Origin: Lachnospiraceae bacterium
GTDB taxonomy: Bacteria > Bacillota > Clostridia > Lachnospirales > Lachnospiraceae
Direction: 5' to 3'
Length of the DNA: 64,000 nucleotides
NCBI GenBank assembly: GCA_022793375.1
Contig: JAAWCS010000077.1
Span: 1-64,000, forward strand
Of this stretch, positions 31,473-40,165 are shown piece by piece. The notes below the pieces were generated by a model that worked only from the letters and a program-made list of their open reading frames with translations, was not told the origin of the DNA and ran no database searches. Position numbers and translations under genes: made by a program. Position 1 is the stretch's first letter. Each line of letters starts with the position of its first letter.

Positions 31473-32186
31473 TTAGAAATCCCTTTCTTTCATATGAAGT
31501 AAAAGGGCCTGCGTCAAATCCTTTTCCCGCAGCCGGGAAACCGGAATCGCTTCGCCCTGCGGCAGCAGCACCTGCCCGCCGCTGCATCCGCGGACATAGT
31601 CGAGATTGACCAGGTAGCTCCTGTGGCATTTGAAAAAACGCCGGTCAAGCCGGCGCTCCAAGTCCTCCAGCCTGTCATAGTAATCAACGACCGTGCCCTC
31701 GCTTTGATGAATGTAAATTTTCCGCCCCTGCACCTCGCAGTACACGATCTGCGCCAGCAGGACCACCTCGCAGGAGGTCCCCCGCCGAATTAAAATACTC
31801 TTTGCCCCCCGCTCTTCAATCATTTTCAGCGCCCGCTCCAACGTCCGCCGAAAACGCATGTCGTCGATCGGCTTAAGCAGGTAATCGCAGGCTTCCACCT
31901 CAAACGCGTCATAGACGCACTCCTTTAAAACCGTCACAAAAATAATCAGCCCCCGTTTTCCCCGCTGCCTAAGCATCTTTGCCGTCTCCATCCCGTCCGG
32001 CCCCGCCATCTGGATGTCCAGGAAAATCAGGTCAAAGTCGCCGCCGCTCTTTAGAAGGGCGCGGCCGTTTACAAACAAATGCACACTGTAAGAAGCCAGG
32101 TTTCGTTCCGCCATATAGTTTGAAAGCCGCTCGGAGAGTTCCTGCCCCATCCGCGGCTCGTCGTCACAAATCGCAATTTTTAACAT
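31473..32186 (-). CDS. AgrA-like LytTR response regulator
   Basis: A 237-aa regulator with an N-terminal receiver (ICDDEP acidic pocket, phospho-Asp in DLIFLDIQM, LLKP lysine) and a C-terminal LytTR DNA-binding domain (IYIHQSEGTVVDYYDRLEDL, FFKCHRSYLVNLDYVRG). I start at MLKIAICDDE, with GGTGAG upstream; the track adds 22 unlikely residues. It is first in the operon with the GHKL kinase. The 295-bp gap to the OmpR-type regulator must hold its promoter; I could not place it with confidence. Confidence 0.88.
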   Translation of the reverse strand: MLKIAICDDEPRMGQELSERLSNYMAERNLASYSVHLFVNGRALLKSGGDFDLIFLDIQMAGPDGMETAKMLRQRGKRGLIIFVTVLKECVYDAFEVEACDYLLKPIDDMRFRRTLERALKMIEERGAKSILIRRGTSCEVVLLAQIVYCEVQGRKIYIHQSEGTVVDYYDRLEDLERRLDRRFFKCHRSYLVNLDYVRGCSGGQVLLPQGEAIPVSRLREKDLTQALLLHMKERDF

Positions 32187-32339
32187 CGTCTCACCACGTT
32201 TTTTAATTAGGATAACAAACCTCCGGCAAAAGAACAAGGCCTTTGCCCTCAATCGGCCGGATTTTGTAATGAAATGCCCCGGATCGTTAAGAAACGCTCA
32301 ATCTTCCAAAAAATCTGTCACCAAACCGTAATGATTTTC

Positions 32340-32348
32340 TGCTATACT
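32340..32348 (+). promoter_or_regulatory. Extended -10 promoter of the OmpR/HisKA operon
   Basis: TGCTATACT is an extended -10 element (TGn plus TATACT). It is preceded by CGTAATGATTTTC, nearly the same as the block before the promoter at 34347 of the ABC genes. No good -35 is present, which is usual for extended -10 promoters that need an activator. Confidence 0.55.
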
Positions 32349-32481
32349 AAAACCACCGGCGATTACGCTAAAGCGGCTGCGGCTTGGAGCTTTTCCCAGA
32401 CCTCTTTACGCAGCCCTTTCCGCAGCTTGTTTTCTCGCCCATACACATTAGCCCCTGCACCAGAAAAGGCGGAGCCAAATC

Positions 32482-33153
32482 ATGCTTGAACTGTACTATA
32501 TAGAGGACGACCCCTCGATTGCCCTGGCCGTAAAAGAGTACCTCGACCAAAAAAATTTTCATGTGACCGTCTGCCCGACGCTTGCGCAGGCCAAAGCGGC
32601 CCTAACACAGCGTCTGCCGGTCTGTGTTTTGCTGGACTGGAACATGCCCGACGGCCGCGGCGACAGCCTGTGCCGCTGGATTCGCTGCCGCTTTCACGAA
32701 CTTCCCGTGATTTTCCTCACGGTCCGCGGCGACTGCGCCGACATTGTCTCCGGCTTTGAAAACGGCGCCGACGACTATGTGGTCAAGCCCTTTGAATTAG
32801 AAGTACTGTACTCGCGAATTCTCGCCCTGCTGCGGCGAAGCGGCAAAACCGCAAAACAATACCTTTCCTGCGACGGCATCCGCATCGATTTGAACCGTCA
32901 GGCCGTTTTCCTTCATTCCCTGGAAATCCGGCTCAGCGCGGCCGAATACCAGCTGCTTCTCTGCCTGATGCAGAACAAGGGAAAAACCGTCACACGGGCA
33001 GGCATCCTTGCGCAGGTCTGGGATGCAAACGGCAATTATGTCAATGACAATACTCTCACCGTCACCATGAAGCGGCTGCGCGACAAGCTTGGCCTGCCCG
33101 CCTGCCTGAAAACCGTCCGCAGCATAGGTTACCGCATGGAGGACACCCAATGA
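32482..33153 (+). CDS. OmpR-family response regulator
   Basis: A 223-aa regulator: receiver domain with acidic residues EDD near the start, phospho-Asp in VLLDWNMPDG, switch Thr in IFLTVRG and Lys in DDYVVKPFE; then an OmpR winged helix (LSAAEYQLLLCLMQNKGKTV, DNTLTVTMKRLRDKL). The stop overlaps the kinase start by 4 bp. With the kinase and the ABC exporter it forms a BceRS-AB-like detox/sensing module. Confidence 0.9.
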   Translation: MLELYYIEDDPSIALAVKEYLDQKNFHVTVCPTLAQAKAALTQRLPVCVLLDWNMPDGRGDSLCRWIRCRFHELPVIFLTVRGDCADIVSGFENGADDYVVKPFELEVLYSRILALLRRSGKTAKQYLSCDGIRIDLNRQAVFLHSLEIRLSAAEYQLLLCLMQNKGKTVTRAGILAQVWDANGNYVNDNTLTVTMKRLRDKLGLPACLKTVRSIGYRMEDTQ

Positions 33154-34331
33154 GCGAAAAAAACTCTCTCTTCATTTCATTTAGCCTCATACTCTCGATC
33201 AGCCTGGCCGCCTGCGCCATGACGGCCCTGCTTATCTCCCGGCGCGACGAAACGGCTGCCTTCCGACTGCTGAACGGGATTTGCGCACAGGTGCTGGAGC
33301 TGGAACCAGAAGCCGCCCCTGTCCTCCAAAAAGCTCTCAAGGAATATCATTCCCCTGCCGGCCGCGGGGATCAAAGTGATATCCTGACGCAGTGGGGATA
33401 CCGCCCTGCGGACTTCGCCGCCGTTTCTTCCAGGTCAAATCTCCGCTTTGCGGCAGGCGGATTCCTGGCCGCCCTCTTGCTTTTTACCTTTGTCTGCCAG
33501 CGCCGCCGCCAAAAACAAACGCGGCGTATCAAGGCCCTGACCGATTATCTTGAACAGACCAATATCGGAAAGGCGCCGTTTCTTTCTGTCTCCGGGGAGG
33601 ACGATTTTTCCAGGCTGGAGGACGCCATCTACAAGACCGTGACCTCCCTCCATCAGACAAAAGACGCCGCAATCCAGGCAAAAAACCGCTTTGCGGAAAA
33701 TCTGTCCAATATCGCCCATCAAATCCGCACGCCGATCACCGCTATTTCCCTTTCGCTGCAAATGGCCGCGCCAACATTTGACAAAAACCTACCAAGCAAA
33801 ATACAAAAACAGCTCCTGCGTCTCACCCGTCTGCAGGAAGCCCTGCTCGTGCTGTCCCGTCTTGACGCCGGCGTGCTGCTTTTGCAGAAAGACGAAATCG
33901 ATGTTTTTACCGTTCTCGTCCTCGCCGCCGATCACCTCCAGGAAACGGCGCTTCGCCTGGGCAGCACCATCGATATCCCCGAGCGCGGTGAAATGGCTAT
34001 TACCGCCGATCTCGACTGGACCATGGAAGCCCTTATAAACCTGATGAAAAACTGCCTGGAACACAGCGGCGGCAGCTGCGTCCGCTGCTTTTATGAGCAG
34101 AACCCCCTGTACACGGAAATCTACATTGAGGATCAGGGAAGCGGATTTGCCGAAACAGATATCCCCCATCTGTTCGAGCGCTTCTATCGCGGACAAAACG
34201 CCGGCGAAGGCGGCATCGGAATCGGTCTCGCCCTTGCAAAGGAAATCATCGAGCGCCAAAACGGGACCCTGCGGGCACGAAACGTCCCCGGCGGCGGCGC
34301 TCTCTTTGAAATCCGCTTCTACCGTCACTGA
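33150..34331 (+). CDS. HisKA sensor histidine kinase
   Basis: A 393-aa kinase with two membrane helices (about 8-30 and 95-115) around a ~65-aa external loop, the H-box NLSNIAHQIRTPITAISLSL, N-box ALINLMKNCLEHS, and the ATP lid GEGGIGIGLALAKEI. The external loop is larger than in true BceS kinases, so it may sense directly. Overlaps the regulator by 4 bp. The next operon (ABC exporter) starts 60 bp later. Confidence 0.88.
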   Translation: MSEKNSLFISFSLILSISLAACAMTALLISRRDETAAFRLLNGICAQVLELEPEAAPVLQKALKEYHSPAGRGDQSDILTQWGYRPADFAAVSSRSNLRFAAGGFLAALLLFTFVCQRRRQKQTRRIKALTDYLEQTNIGKAPFLSVSGEDDFSRLEDAIYKTVTSLHQTKDAAIQAKNRFAENLSNIAHQIRTPITAISLSLQMAAPTFDKNLPSKIQKQLLRLTRLQEALLVLSRLDAGVLLLQKDEIDVFTVLVLAADHLQETALRLGSTIDIPERGEMAITADLDWTMEALINLMKNCLEHSGGSCVRCFYEQNPLYTEIYIEDQGSGFAETDIPHLFERFYRGQNAGEGGIGIGLALAKEIIERQNGTLRARNVPGGGALFEIRFYRH

Positions 34332-34346
34332 GCTGTAACTTTTCCT

Positions 34347-34370
34347 TGCTATACTGTAAGAAAATCTTAC
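34347..34370 (+). promoter_or_regulatory. Extended -10 promoter and palindrome before the ABC exporter
   Basis: TGCTATACT (34347-34355) is followed at once by the palindrome GTAAGA-AAA-TCTTAC (34356-34370). CTGTAA occurs at 34333 and again at 34355. This is a plausible site for the OmpR-type regulator. The palindrome overlaps the expected transcription start, so it might instead act as an operator. Confidence 0.5.
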
Positions 34371-34391
34371 CAGGAAAGGAGCTGCATCTAA

Positions 34392-35072
34392 ATGGAAATT
34401 TTAAAATGTGAAAATGTCCGCAAAATCTACGGCTTTGGCGAAAATCAGGTAACCGCCTTAAACGGGATCGACTTATCCGTTGACAAGGGGGAATTTGTCG
34501 CCATTGTCGGGGCTTCCGGTTCCGGAAAATCCACTCTTTTGCACATTCTCGGCAGCGTAGACAAGCCCACCGACGGCAGAGTCATCGTTGACGGAACCGA
34601 TCTGTCCACGCTGAACCAGACGCAGGCGGCGATCTTTCGGCGCAGGAAGGTAGGGCTTGTGTATCAGTTTTACAACCTGATCCCTACCTTAACCATCGAA
34701 AAAAACATCCTCATGCCGCTCGCGCTCGACAAAAAGAAGCCAAATAAGGAGCATTTTGAAGCCGTTGTCCGCTCCCTCGGCATTGCCGACAAACTCAGCG
34801 CCCTGCCGCACCAGCTGTCCGGCGGCCAGCAGCAGCGGGCCGCGATCGCCCGCTCTCTCGTTTACCGTCCCGCCCTGCTTCTGGCGGACGAACCCACCGG
34901 CAACCTCGACCAAAAGCATTCCCGGGAAATCATCGATATGCTGAAGCTCTCTCATCACAATCTCGGACAGACTATTTTACTGATTACGCATGACGAAAAA
35001 GTCGCCCTGGAAGCCGATCGGATCATTACCATGGAGGATGGGCGCATCCTCCAGGACGAAAAGCGGAGGTAA
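34392..35072 (+). CDS. ABC exporter ATP-binding protein (MacB/BceA type)
   Basis: A 226-aa ATPase with Walker A GASGSGKST, Q-loop VYQFYNLIPTLT, signature LSGGQQQRAAIARSL, Walker B LLLADEPTGNLD and switch His in LITHDE. The sequence class (FYNLIPTLT, GNLDQKHS) is that of antimicrobial-peptide or lipoprotein-type FtsX exporters. AAAGGAG precedes the ATG. The FtsX permease follows after 5 bp. Confidence 0.93.
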   Translation: MEILKCENVRKIYGFGENQVTALNGIDLSVDKGEFVAIVGASGSGKSTLLHILGSVDKPTDGRVIVDGTDLSTLNQTQAAIFRRRKVGLVYQFYNLIPTLTIEKNILMPLALDKKKPNKEHFEAVVRSLGIADKLSALPHQLSGGQQQRAAIARSLVYRPALLLADEPTGNLDQKHSREIIDMLKLSHHNLGQTILLITHDEKVALEADRIITMEDGRILQDEKRR

Positions 35073-35077
35073 CGGAT

Positions 35078-37288
35078 ATGTGGAAAGAATATTCAGCCAG
35101 TTACATTAAAAACAACCGCTCCTCCAGCCTTTCCGTGCGCGTCGCCGCCTTGATCTGCGCCTTGCTTTTGTCGCTTTTGTGCGGATTGTTTTACAATTTA
35201 TGGAAATACGAGGTGGAAAATATTGAACAAGAAGAGGGGCGCTGGCACAGCCGCCTTACCGGCGAGCTGGACGCCGCACAGCTGGAGACAATCCGCAATT
35301 TCGCCCATGTAGAAGAAGTACAGATATATGAGCCGGAAAACGGCGGCACACAAACCGTCGTCGAGCTTATCTTTGACGACAAGGGCGCGGTTCTGGAAAA
35401 TACGCCTAAGCTGGCCGAGCTGGCCGCAATTCCCCCGGAAAAAATCGATTATCACCACAGACTGCTGGCAATGTACCTGATCCGCGATCCTAATGACACG
35501 GCGCCGCGGCTTCTGTTTCCGTTTTTTCTCCTGATTACGGCCCTGGCCTCCTGTTCGCTGGTTGCCATTATACACAATGCTTTCGCGGTAACGATGCAGA
35601 CGCGCATCCACCAGTTCGGCATTCTTTCCAGTATTGGCGCGACGCCAAAACAGCTGCGCGCCTGCCTTTTACAGGAAGCGGCCGCTCTGTGCGCCGTGCC
35701 GGTCCTCACCGGGAGCCTGATCGGCATCGTGGCCGGCCACGGAATCCTCAAGGTGACGAATCTCCTTCTGGCAGATATGGCCGGGCGGCGCGATGTGGTT
35801 TTTCACTATCCTTTGCCGATCTTAGGGTTATCTTTGCTTGTCACGATGCTGACAATATGGTTTTCCGCCTGGCTGCCCGCCCGCCGGTTAAGCCGCCTTA
35901 CGCCGCTTGAAGCCATAAAAAACACCCGCGAATGGCAGCTAAAACGCCGCCACAAGTCGCCGGTTCTGGCTCTCCTGTTTGGTGTCGAGGGAGATCTGGC
36001 CGGCAGCGCCCTAAAGGCACAGCGCAAGGCCCTGCGCACGGCCTCGCTCTCGCTTGTGCTTTCCTTCCTGGCCTTCACTCTCATGCTCTGCTTTTTCAAA
36101 ACCTCCTCCATCAGCACGAGAGAGACCTATTTTGAACGCTATCAAGACGCCTGGGATATCATGGTCACGGTAAAAAATACCCGCCTTGATTCTTTTGAAG
36201 AGACAGAACAGCTTCAATCCCTCCCCGGCGCGGCAAGCGTTGTCGTATACCAGAAAGCAGCGGCAAGCCGGCTGCTTACCGCAGACGAACTGAGTGAAGA
36301 AATGCTGGCTCTCGGCGGATTCTCCCAGGCTTCTGCCCAGTATGTGACGGAAACCGCGGACGGATGGCTCGTCCATGTCCCCATCCTTATTCTGGATGAC
36401 GCCAGCTTCCTGGCCTACTGCGGGCAGCTCGGCCTTGCACCGCGCCTGGACGGAGCCATCCTGCTCAATCAAATCCGCGATGTAACCAACCCCGACTTCC
36501 GGCATCCCCGATACGTGCCTTATATAAAAGAAGAGAGCGCCATAAGCATCCTCCGGTTTGCGGAAAACGAAGAAACGACGGCCCAGGCCCCTGTCCTCGC
36601 CTACACAAAAGAACCCCCCGTTTTGCGGGAGGAATACGCAAAGCTTGATTACTATGAACTTGTGCACTTCGTTCCTCTGTCCTTGTGGAACGAAATCAAA
36701 GAAGCCCTCGGCAGCCCCCGGGAAGATACCTATATACGCATCCTTGGCAGCGACCGCTCGTCGGCCGAACCGCTTCGCGCCCTGCAAGATGAAATCGGGC
36801 GCCTGCTGGGTCCGTCCTACACGCTTGAAAGCGAAAACCGTATTGACAAATACGAGGTAAACGCCCGCCAGATCCAGGGAATGGAGCTGATATTCGGCGG
36901 TTTCTGCGCCCTGCTGGCCGTCATCGGACTTGGCAGCGTTTTTTCCAATACGCTGGGCTTCGTGCATCAACGGAAACGAGAATTTGCCCGCTATTTGTCG
37001 ATCGGAATGACGCCGGCCGCGATTCGCCGTATGTTCTGTATCGAAGCCCTGGCGGTCGCCGGCCGCCCGGCCCTTTATACACTCCCCCCCGCCGCCCTCG
37101 CCGTGTGGGGAATGCTGAAACTGAGCTACCTGGATGTCAGCGAATTTGTGGCCGAAGCGCCGTTTCTCCCGATTGCCCTTTTCCTGCTGGCGATCGTCGG
37201 GGCGGTGGCGCTGGCTTATTACCTTAGCTGGCGCAAGATGCGCCAGATCCGCCTCGCCGAGGTCCTGCGCGACGACACGATGATATAA
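35078..37288 (+). CDS. FtsX-domain ABC permease (BceB-like)
   Basis: A 736-aa permease with an N-terminal helix, a first FtsX block (about 160-280; IIHNAFAVTMQTRIHQFGIL, ASIGATPKQLR-type motif SSIGATPKQLR), a middle external region (about 360-600) and a second block of helices near the C-terminus (YLSIGMTPAAIRRMF). It probably moves or releases a peptide antibiotic together with the ATPase. The upstream kinase/regulator pair suggests induction by such compounds. Substrate unknown. Confidence 0.85.
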   Translation: MWKEYSASYIKNNRSSSLSVRVAALICALLLSLLCGLFYNLWKYEVENIEQEEGRWHSRLTGELDAAQLETIRNFAHVEEVQIYEPENGGTQTVVELIFDDKGAVLENTPKLAELAAIPPEKIDYHHRLLAMYLIRDPNDTAPRLLFPFFLLITALASCSLVAIIHNAFAVTMQTRIHQFGILSSIGATPKQLRACLLQEAAALCAVPVLTGSLIGIVAGHGILKVTNLLLADMAGRRDVVFHYPLPILGLSLLVTMLTIWFSAWLPARRLSRLTPLEAIKNTREWQLKRRHKSPVLALLFGVEGDLAGSALKAQRKALRTASLSLVLSFLAFTLMLCFFKTSSISTRETYFERYQDAWDIMVTVKNTRLDSFEETEQLQSLPGAASVVVYQKAAASRLLTADELSEEMLALGGFSQASAQYVTETADGWLVHVPILILDDASFLAYCGQLGLAPRLDGAILLNQIRDVTNPDFRHPRYVPYIKEESAISILRFAENEETTAQAPVLAYTKEPPVLREEYAKLDYYELVHFVPLSLWNEIKEALGSPREDTYIRILGSDRSSAEPLRALQDEIGRLLGPSYTLESENRIDKYEVNARQIQGMELIFGGFCALLAVIGLGSVFSNTLGFVHQRKREFARYLSIGMTPAAIRRMFCIEALAVAGRPALYTLPPAALAVWGMLKLSYLDVSEFVAEAPFLPIALFLLAIVGAVALAYYLSWRKMRQIRLAEVLRDDTMI

Positions 37289-37303
37289 TCCTCCTGCGCG
37301 GCA

Positions 37304-37370
37304 GGCAGTCACGCCACACCGCGTTGCGCTGCGGGCAGTCACGCCACACCGCGTTGCGCTGCGGGCAGTC
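37304..37370. repeat. Tandem 30-bp repeat, 2.2 copies
   Basis: The 30-bp unit beginning GGCAGTCACGCCACACCGCG is repeated exactly at 37304 and 37334, with a partial third copy at 37364 that runs into the end of the next gene. It lies between convergent genes. Confidence 0.9.
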
Positions 37371-37707
37371 AATTTGCCCGCAGCTTACTCACCACGACTT
37401 TGGCCATGATCGCAAATTGTCTCCGCTTAATCGCGTTGTCCGGCGCGCCCGCTTCTAAATAGCCCCGGTCATCGTAACTGAAAAGCATGTCGGTAATCAG
37501 CATGCGCCAAATCCGTTCATTGGCGGTGGGAATCCCTTTTGCCAGCTCATAAAAGTCCCCGCAAAAGGAATCAAACATCTCTTCTTTGATCTTCGGGCTG
37601 TACGCCGCGAAGATATCCCGAAACATTTTGCGGATCCGTTCCAGGTCAAATTCGCAAAAAGCGATATTGTTGCGGTTGATTTCCCTGCTGTAGGAATATG
37701 TACTCAT
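37369..37707 (-). CDS. Hypothetical 112-aa helical protein
   Basis: I do not recognise a family. The protein is soluble and helical (FDLERIRKMFRDIFAAYSPK, ERIWRMLITDMLFSYDDRGY), with no signal or membrane segment. AGGAGAAG lies 7 bp before the ATG. Its stop codon is at the edge of the 30-bp tandem repeat. Neighbours (HAD phosphatases) give no clear functional link. Confidence 0.6.
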   Translation of the reverse strand: MSTYSYSREINRNNIAFCEFDLERIRKMFRDIFAAYSPKIKEEMFDSFCGDFYELAKGIPTANERIWRMLITDMLFSYDDRGYLEAGAPDNAIKRRQFAIMAKVVVSKLRAN

Positions 37708-37809
37708 GATATCTCTTCTCCTTTTTTATCTCTGTTTTCAGGCGTGCGGGAAAGAATCTTATGCGATTCTTTCCCCGTATTTTCAGAAAGCGGTCGAACG
37801 TTTCTGCTT

Positions 37810-38640
37810 TCAGATCAGACCGTACTTTTCAAACATCTTGTACAGCCCGTCCTCGACCGCCGGCGGGCAGATATCGTCGGCAATCTCCCGCAGTTTTGCA
37901 TTGCCGTCGGCCATGCACAGCCCGACGCCGGCCGTCTCGATCATTTCCTTGTCATTCATGCTGTCGCCAAAGCCAAACGTATCTGCGACAGCGACGCCTA
38001 AATGCCCACAGACCCGCCGCACCGCCTGCCCTTTGTCAAAGCGCCGGTTGATTAACTCGCCGTTGGCAAAACCATTTTTGGTAAAATCCTGGAGACACAG
38101 AAGAAAATCCTCCTGCAGCGGCTCATAGGCCCGCATCATCTGTTCTCCGTCCTGGCACATGATAACAATCTTGTAAAGCGGTTCTCCCGCATACTCAGCA
38201 ATCGGCCGCAGGTTCATCTCCTGTGCCATCGCTTCTTTCCAGCGTTTTAATTCGCTGCTACCGCCCTCCGGTGCTTCCCGTTCCATAAAATCCGACACCG
38301 AAGGGTCAACGTATGCGGCGTCCAGCCCCTCCAGCATTCGCGCCACTCCGTGTTCTCCCAAAATCCGCACCGTCCGTTCCCGCAGCTCTTCCTCCATCGG
38401 GCAGTTATAAATCAGCTCTTCCCCGCAGAGGATGTAGCCGCCCGCATTGGCGATCACACCGTCAAACCCATATTGAAGCATCGGCGACAGCATCCCGTAG
38501 TTGCGTCCCGTGCACAAATACACCAGATGCCCGTTTTCCCGCGCCCGCCGGACTGCCTCCACGGCCGAGACCGGCGGCTCTGTCTGCCCCATGCCGATAA
38601 ATGTCCCGTCAATATCCAAAAAAATTATTTTCCTATTCAT
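37810..38640 (-). CDS. Cof-type HAD hydrolase
   Basis: A 276-aa HAD phosphatase of the Cof/YidA group, acting on sugar phosphates or similar small phosphoesters. Seen: motif I FLDIDGTFIG (Asp9, Asp11), motif II LCTGR, a type IIB cap (about 80-190), motif III Lys in FDKGQAVRRV and motif IV FGDSMNDKEM. AGGAAAAG before the ATG. The HAD gene at 38691 lies 50 bp upstream in the same direction, likely the same transcript. Confidence 0.9.
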   Translation of the reverse strand: MNRKIIFLDIDGTFIGMGQTEPPVSAVEAVRRARENGHLVYLCTGRNYGMLSPMLQYGFDGVIANAGGYILCGEELIYNCPMEEELRERTVRILGEHGVARMLEGLDAAYVDPSVSDFMEREAPEGGSSELKRWKEAMAQEMNLRPIAEYAGEPLYKIVIMCQDGEQMMRAYEPLQEDFLLCLQDFTKNGFANGELINRRFDKGQAVRRVCGHLGVAVADTFGFGDSMNDKEMIETAGVGLCMADGNAKLREIADDICPPAVEDGLYKMFEKYGLI

Positions 38641-38690
38641 GCTTTTCCTCCGTTCTTTCTCCCCCCCTCACGCATTTTCAGCCCGCCGCG

Positions 38691-39356
38691 TTACCCTTGC
38701 CGTATATTCACAGCGCCCGGCTGCCCCTGCTTTGCATCGGTTTCACGCACCGGCACCCCGGCTGAGCGCAGCTGTCTGCGCAGGCGCGCCATATCCCCGT
38801 CAAATACGGCGCCGTCCATGCCTGTGCACCATGCGCCTTCGATGTTCGCCGGCTGATCGTCAATGAAAAAACACTCCTCCGGTTTCAGGTCATAGACCTC
38901 GTAAAGCTTCTCATAGATTTCCCGCTGCGGCTTCAGCAAAAGCCAGTCCGCCGAGACAATTCGCCCGTCAAAATACCCGGCCCCCGGGATCCGCTCAAAA
39001 TACTGCGGCAGCTGGCGGTTGGCATTTGACAGCAGATAAATCCCGTACCCCAGCCCCTTCAGCTCCCCCAAAAGCTCCGCCATTCCCTCCACCGGCAAAA
39101 GCGGCCGCTTCCACCAGCCGCAGACCAGCTCGCGCACCGCCTCATGCAGATGGCCCGGCAGCCGCCCGCAAATCGCCCTCACGGCATCTTCCTCCGAAAG
39201 GGTTCCCCGGTCAAGCTGTACCCACTCCCTGTCCTTAAATACCTCCCTGAGCAGCCGCCGTCCGTCCTCCTCAGAAACGCCCAGGCGTTCGATAAAGGTC
39301 TTTGGGCTGAAGTATACCAGAACGTGACCCATGTCAAAAACGATGTTTCGAATCAT
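38691..39356 (-). CDS. HAD hydrolase, YihX-like
   Basis: A 221-aa HAD phosphatase of the YihX/sEH-N type. Motif I reads FDMGHVLVYF, in which Gly stands at the second-Asp position as is normal for this subgroup (FDLGNV). Motif II is YLLSNANR, motif III Lys in LLLKPQREIYEK and motif IV FIDDQPANI. YihX removes phosphate from glucose 1-phosphate; the substrate here is not proven. Confidence 0.88.
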   Translation of the reverse strand: MIRNIVFDMGHVLVYFSPKTFIERLGVSEEDGRRLLREVFKDREWVQLDRGTLSEEDAVRAICGRLPGHLHEAVRELVCGWWKRPLLPVEGMAELLGELKGLGYGIYLLSNANRQLPQYFERIPGAGYFDGRIVSADWLLLKPQREIYEKLYEVYDLKPEECFFIDDQPANIEGAWCTGMDGAVFDGDMARLRRQLRSAGVPVRETDAKQGQPGAVNIRQG

Positions 39357-39439
39357 GTTTGTTTCCTTTCTTGTGTCTTGCAGGCTTCTTGCGGCAGCAT
39401 ATCAACTACTTTTTTCAAAAGAAGATACACTGTACTTGC

Positions 39440-40165
39440 TCAATACCTCGGACAAAGTTCTTCTTTATCCGTATGTAATTCTTCCGCTCTCTTCATTGCC
39501 AGTTTTATATTTTCAGCCGTATAATCCGAAAATCTAAGATGCTTTTCGTCCTTTAATGCAACCCCCAATGCGCGCAGACGCTCTCTAAAATGAGTTGTTT
39601 TTTCATACGCGTGTTGATCCGTTACGGCAAAAAGCATATCCTCCTTTGACAATTGATCGTGATGCAGCAACAGCCATACTTCAAAAAAAGGATTACTTAC
39701 CGCATAGCGATATCCTCTTTCACGGCACAGAGCGATCGCCTGCCGCCACTCATCCAGCAAAGTTTTTCCGCTCTTTTTATGGATTACCGTCTCTGACCAG
39801 TTATTATCGATGTCGGTAACCATCCAAAACTCATCCTCCGGATATTTAGAAAACTCATACCGATCGTCGTACTCCTCTTTAAACCATTCAATCCTTTCCA
39901 CCAATTGAAGCGGGCGTGCTTTACTCAACATCCTGTTCTGCTCCTCGGTTCGGAATTTAGGGATCGTATGCACCGCATCCTCTGCCACGGAAATAAATTG
40001 TATCTTGCCCTTGATCTCCCCGAATATTTCCGAAACGCGTTGAAAATATTCCTCTTCCGTAACGCTTCCTTCCAGTGACAAAAACAGTATTTTGCTGGTT
40101 GCCGGTCGGGCGGGCCGATATGGCCGTTGCGGTGAAAAAGGCACGCGGCTTTTTATTGAGCGCAT
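39440..40165 (-). CDS. RloB-like protein of an AbiL-type defence pair
   Basis: A 241-aa RloB-family protein. Seen: the N-terminal KILFLSLEGSVTEEEYF (family E-G-x-x-T-E-x-x-Y pattern), a central WMVTDIDNNW acidic site and the family SNPFFEVWLLLHH segment; this fold is related to Toprim-like nucleases. I use the ATG giving MRSIKSRVPF (GGAGGGAG upstream), which overlaps the ATPase end by 13 bp. ATPase plus RloB is the composition of the abortive-infection system AbiL. The region is less GC-rich than its neighbours. Confidence 0.8.
   Translation of the reverse strand: MRSIKSRVPFSPQRPYRPARPATSKILFLSLEGSVTEEEYFQRVSEIFGEIKGKIQFISVAEDAVHTIPKFRTEEQNRMLSKARPLQLVERIEWFKEEYDDRYEFSKYPEDEFWMVTDIDNNWSETVIHKKSGKTLLDEWRQAIALCRERGYRYAVSNPFFEVWLLLHHDQLSKEDMLFAVTDQHAYEKTTHFRERLRALGVALKDEKHLRFSDYTAENIKLAMKRAEELHTDKEELCPRY

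Noticed and set aside
37304-37370. CRISPR array candidate
   Set aside because: The 30-bp units are directly adjacent with no spacers, and no cas gene is present.
36011-37372. 453-aa minus-strand ORF
   Set aside because: It is antisense to the FtsX permease gene and reads through the 30-bp tandem repeat; no domain is visible.
38691-39356. Loss of the second catalytic Asp in HAD motif I (FDMGHV)
   Set aside because: Gly at this position is normal for the YihX-type subgroup, so it is not evidence of inactivation.
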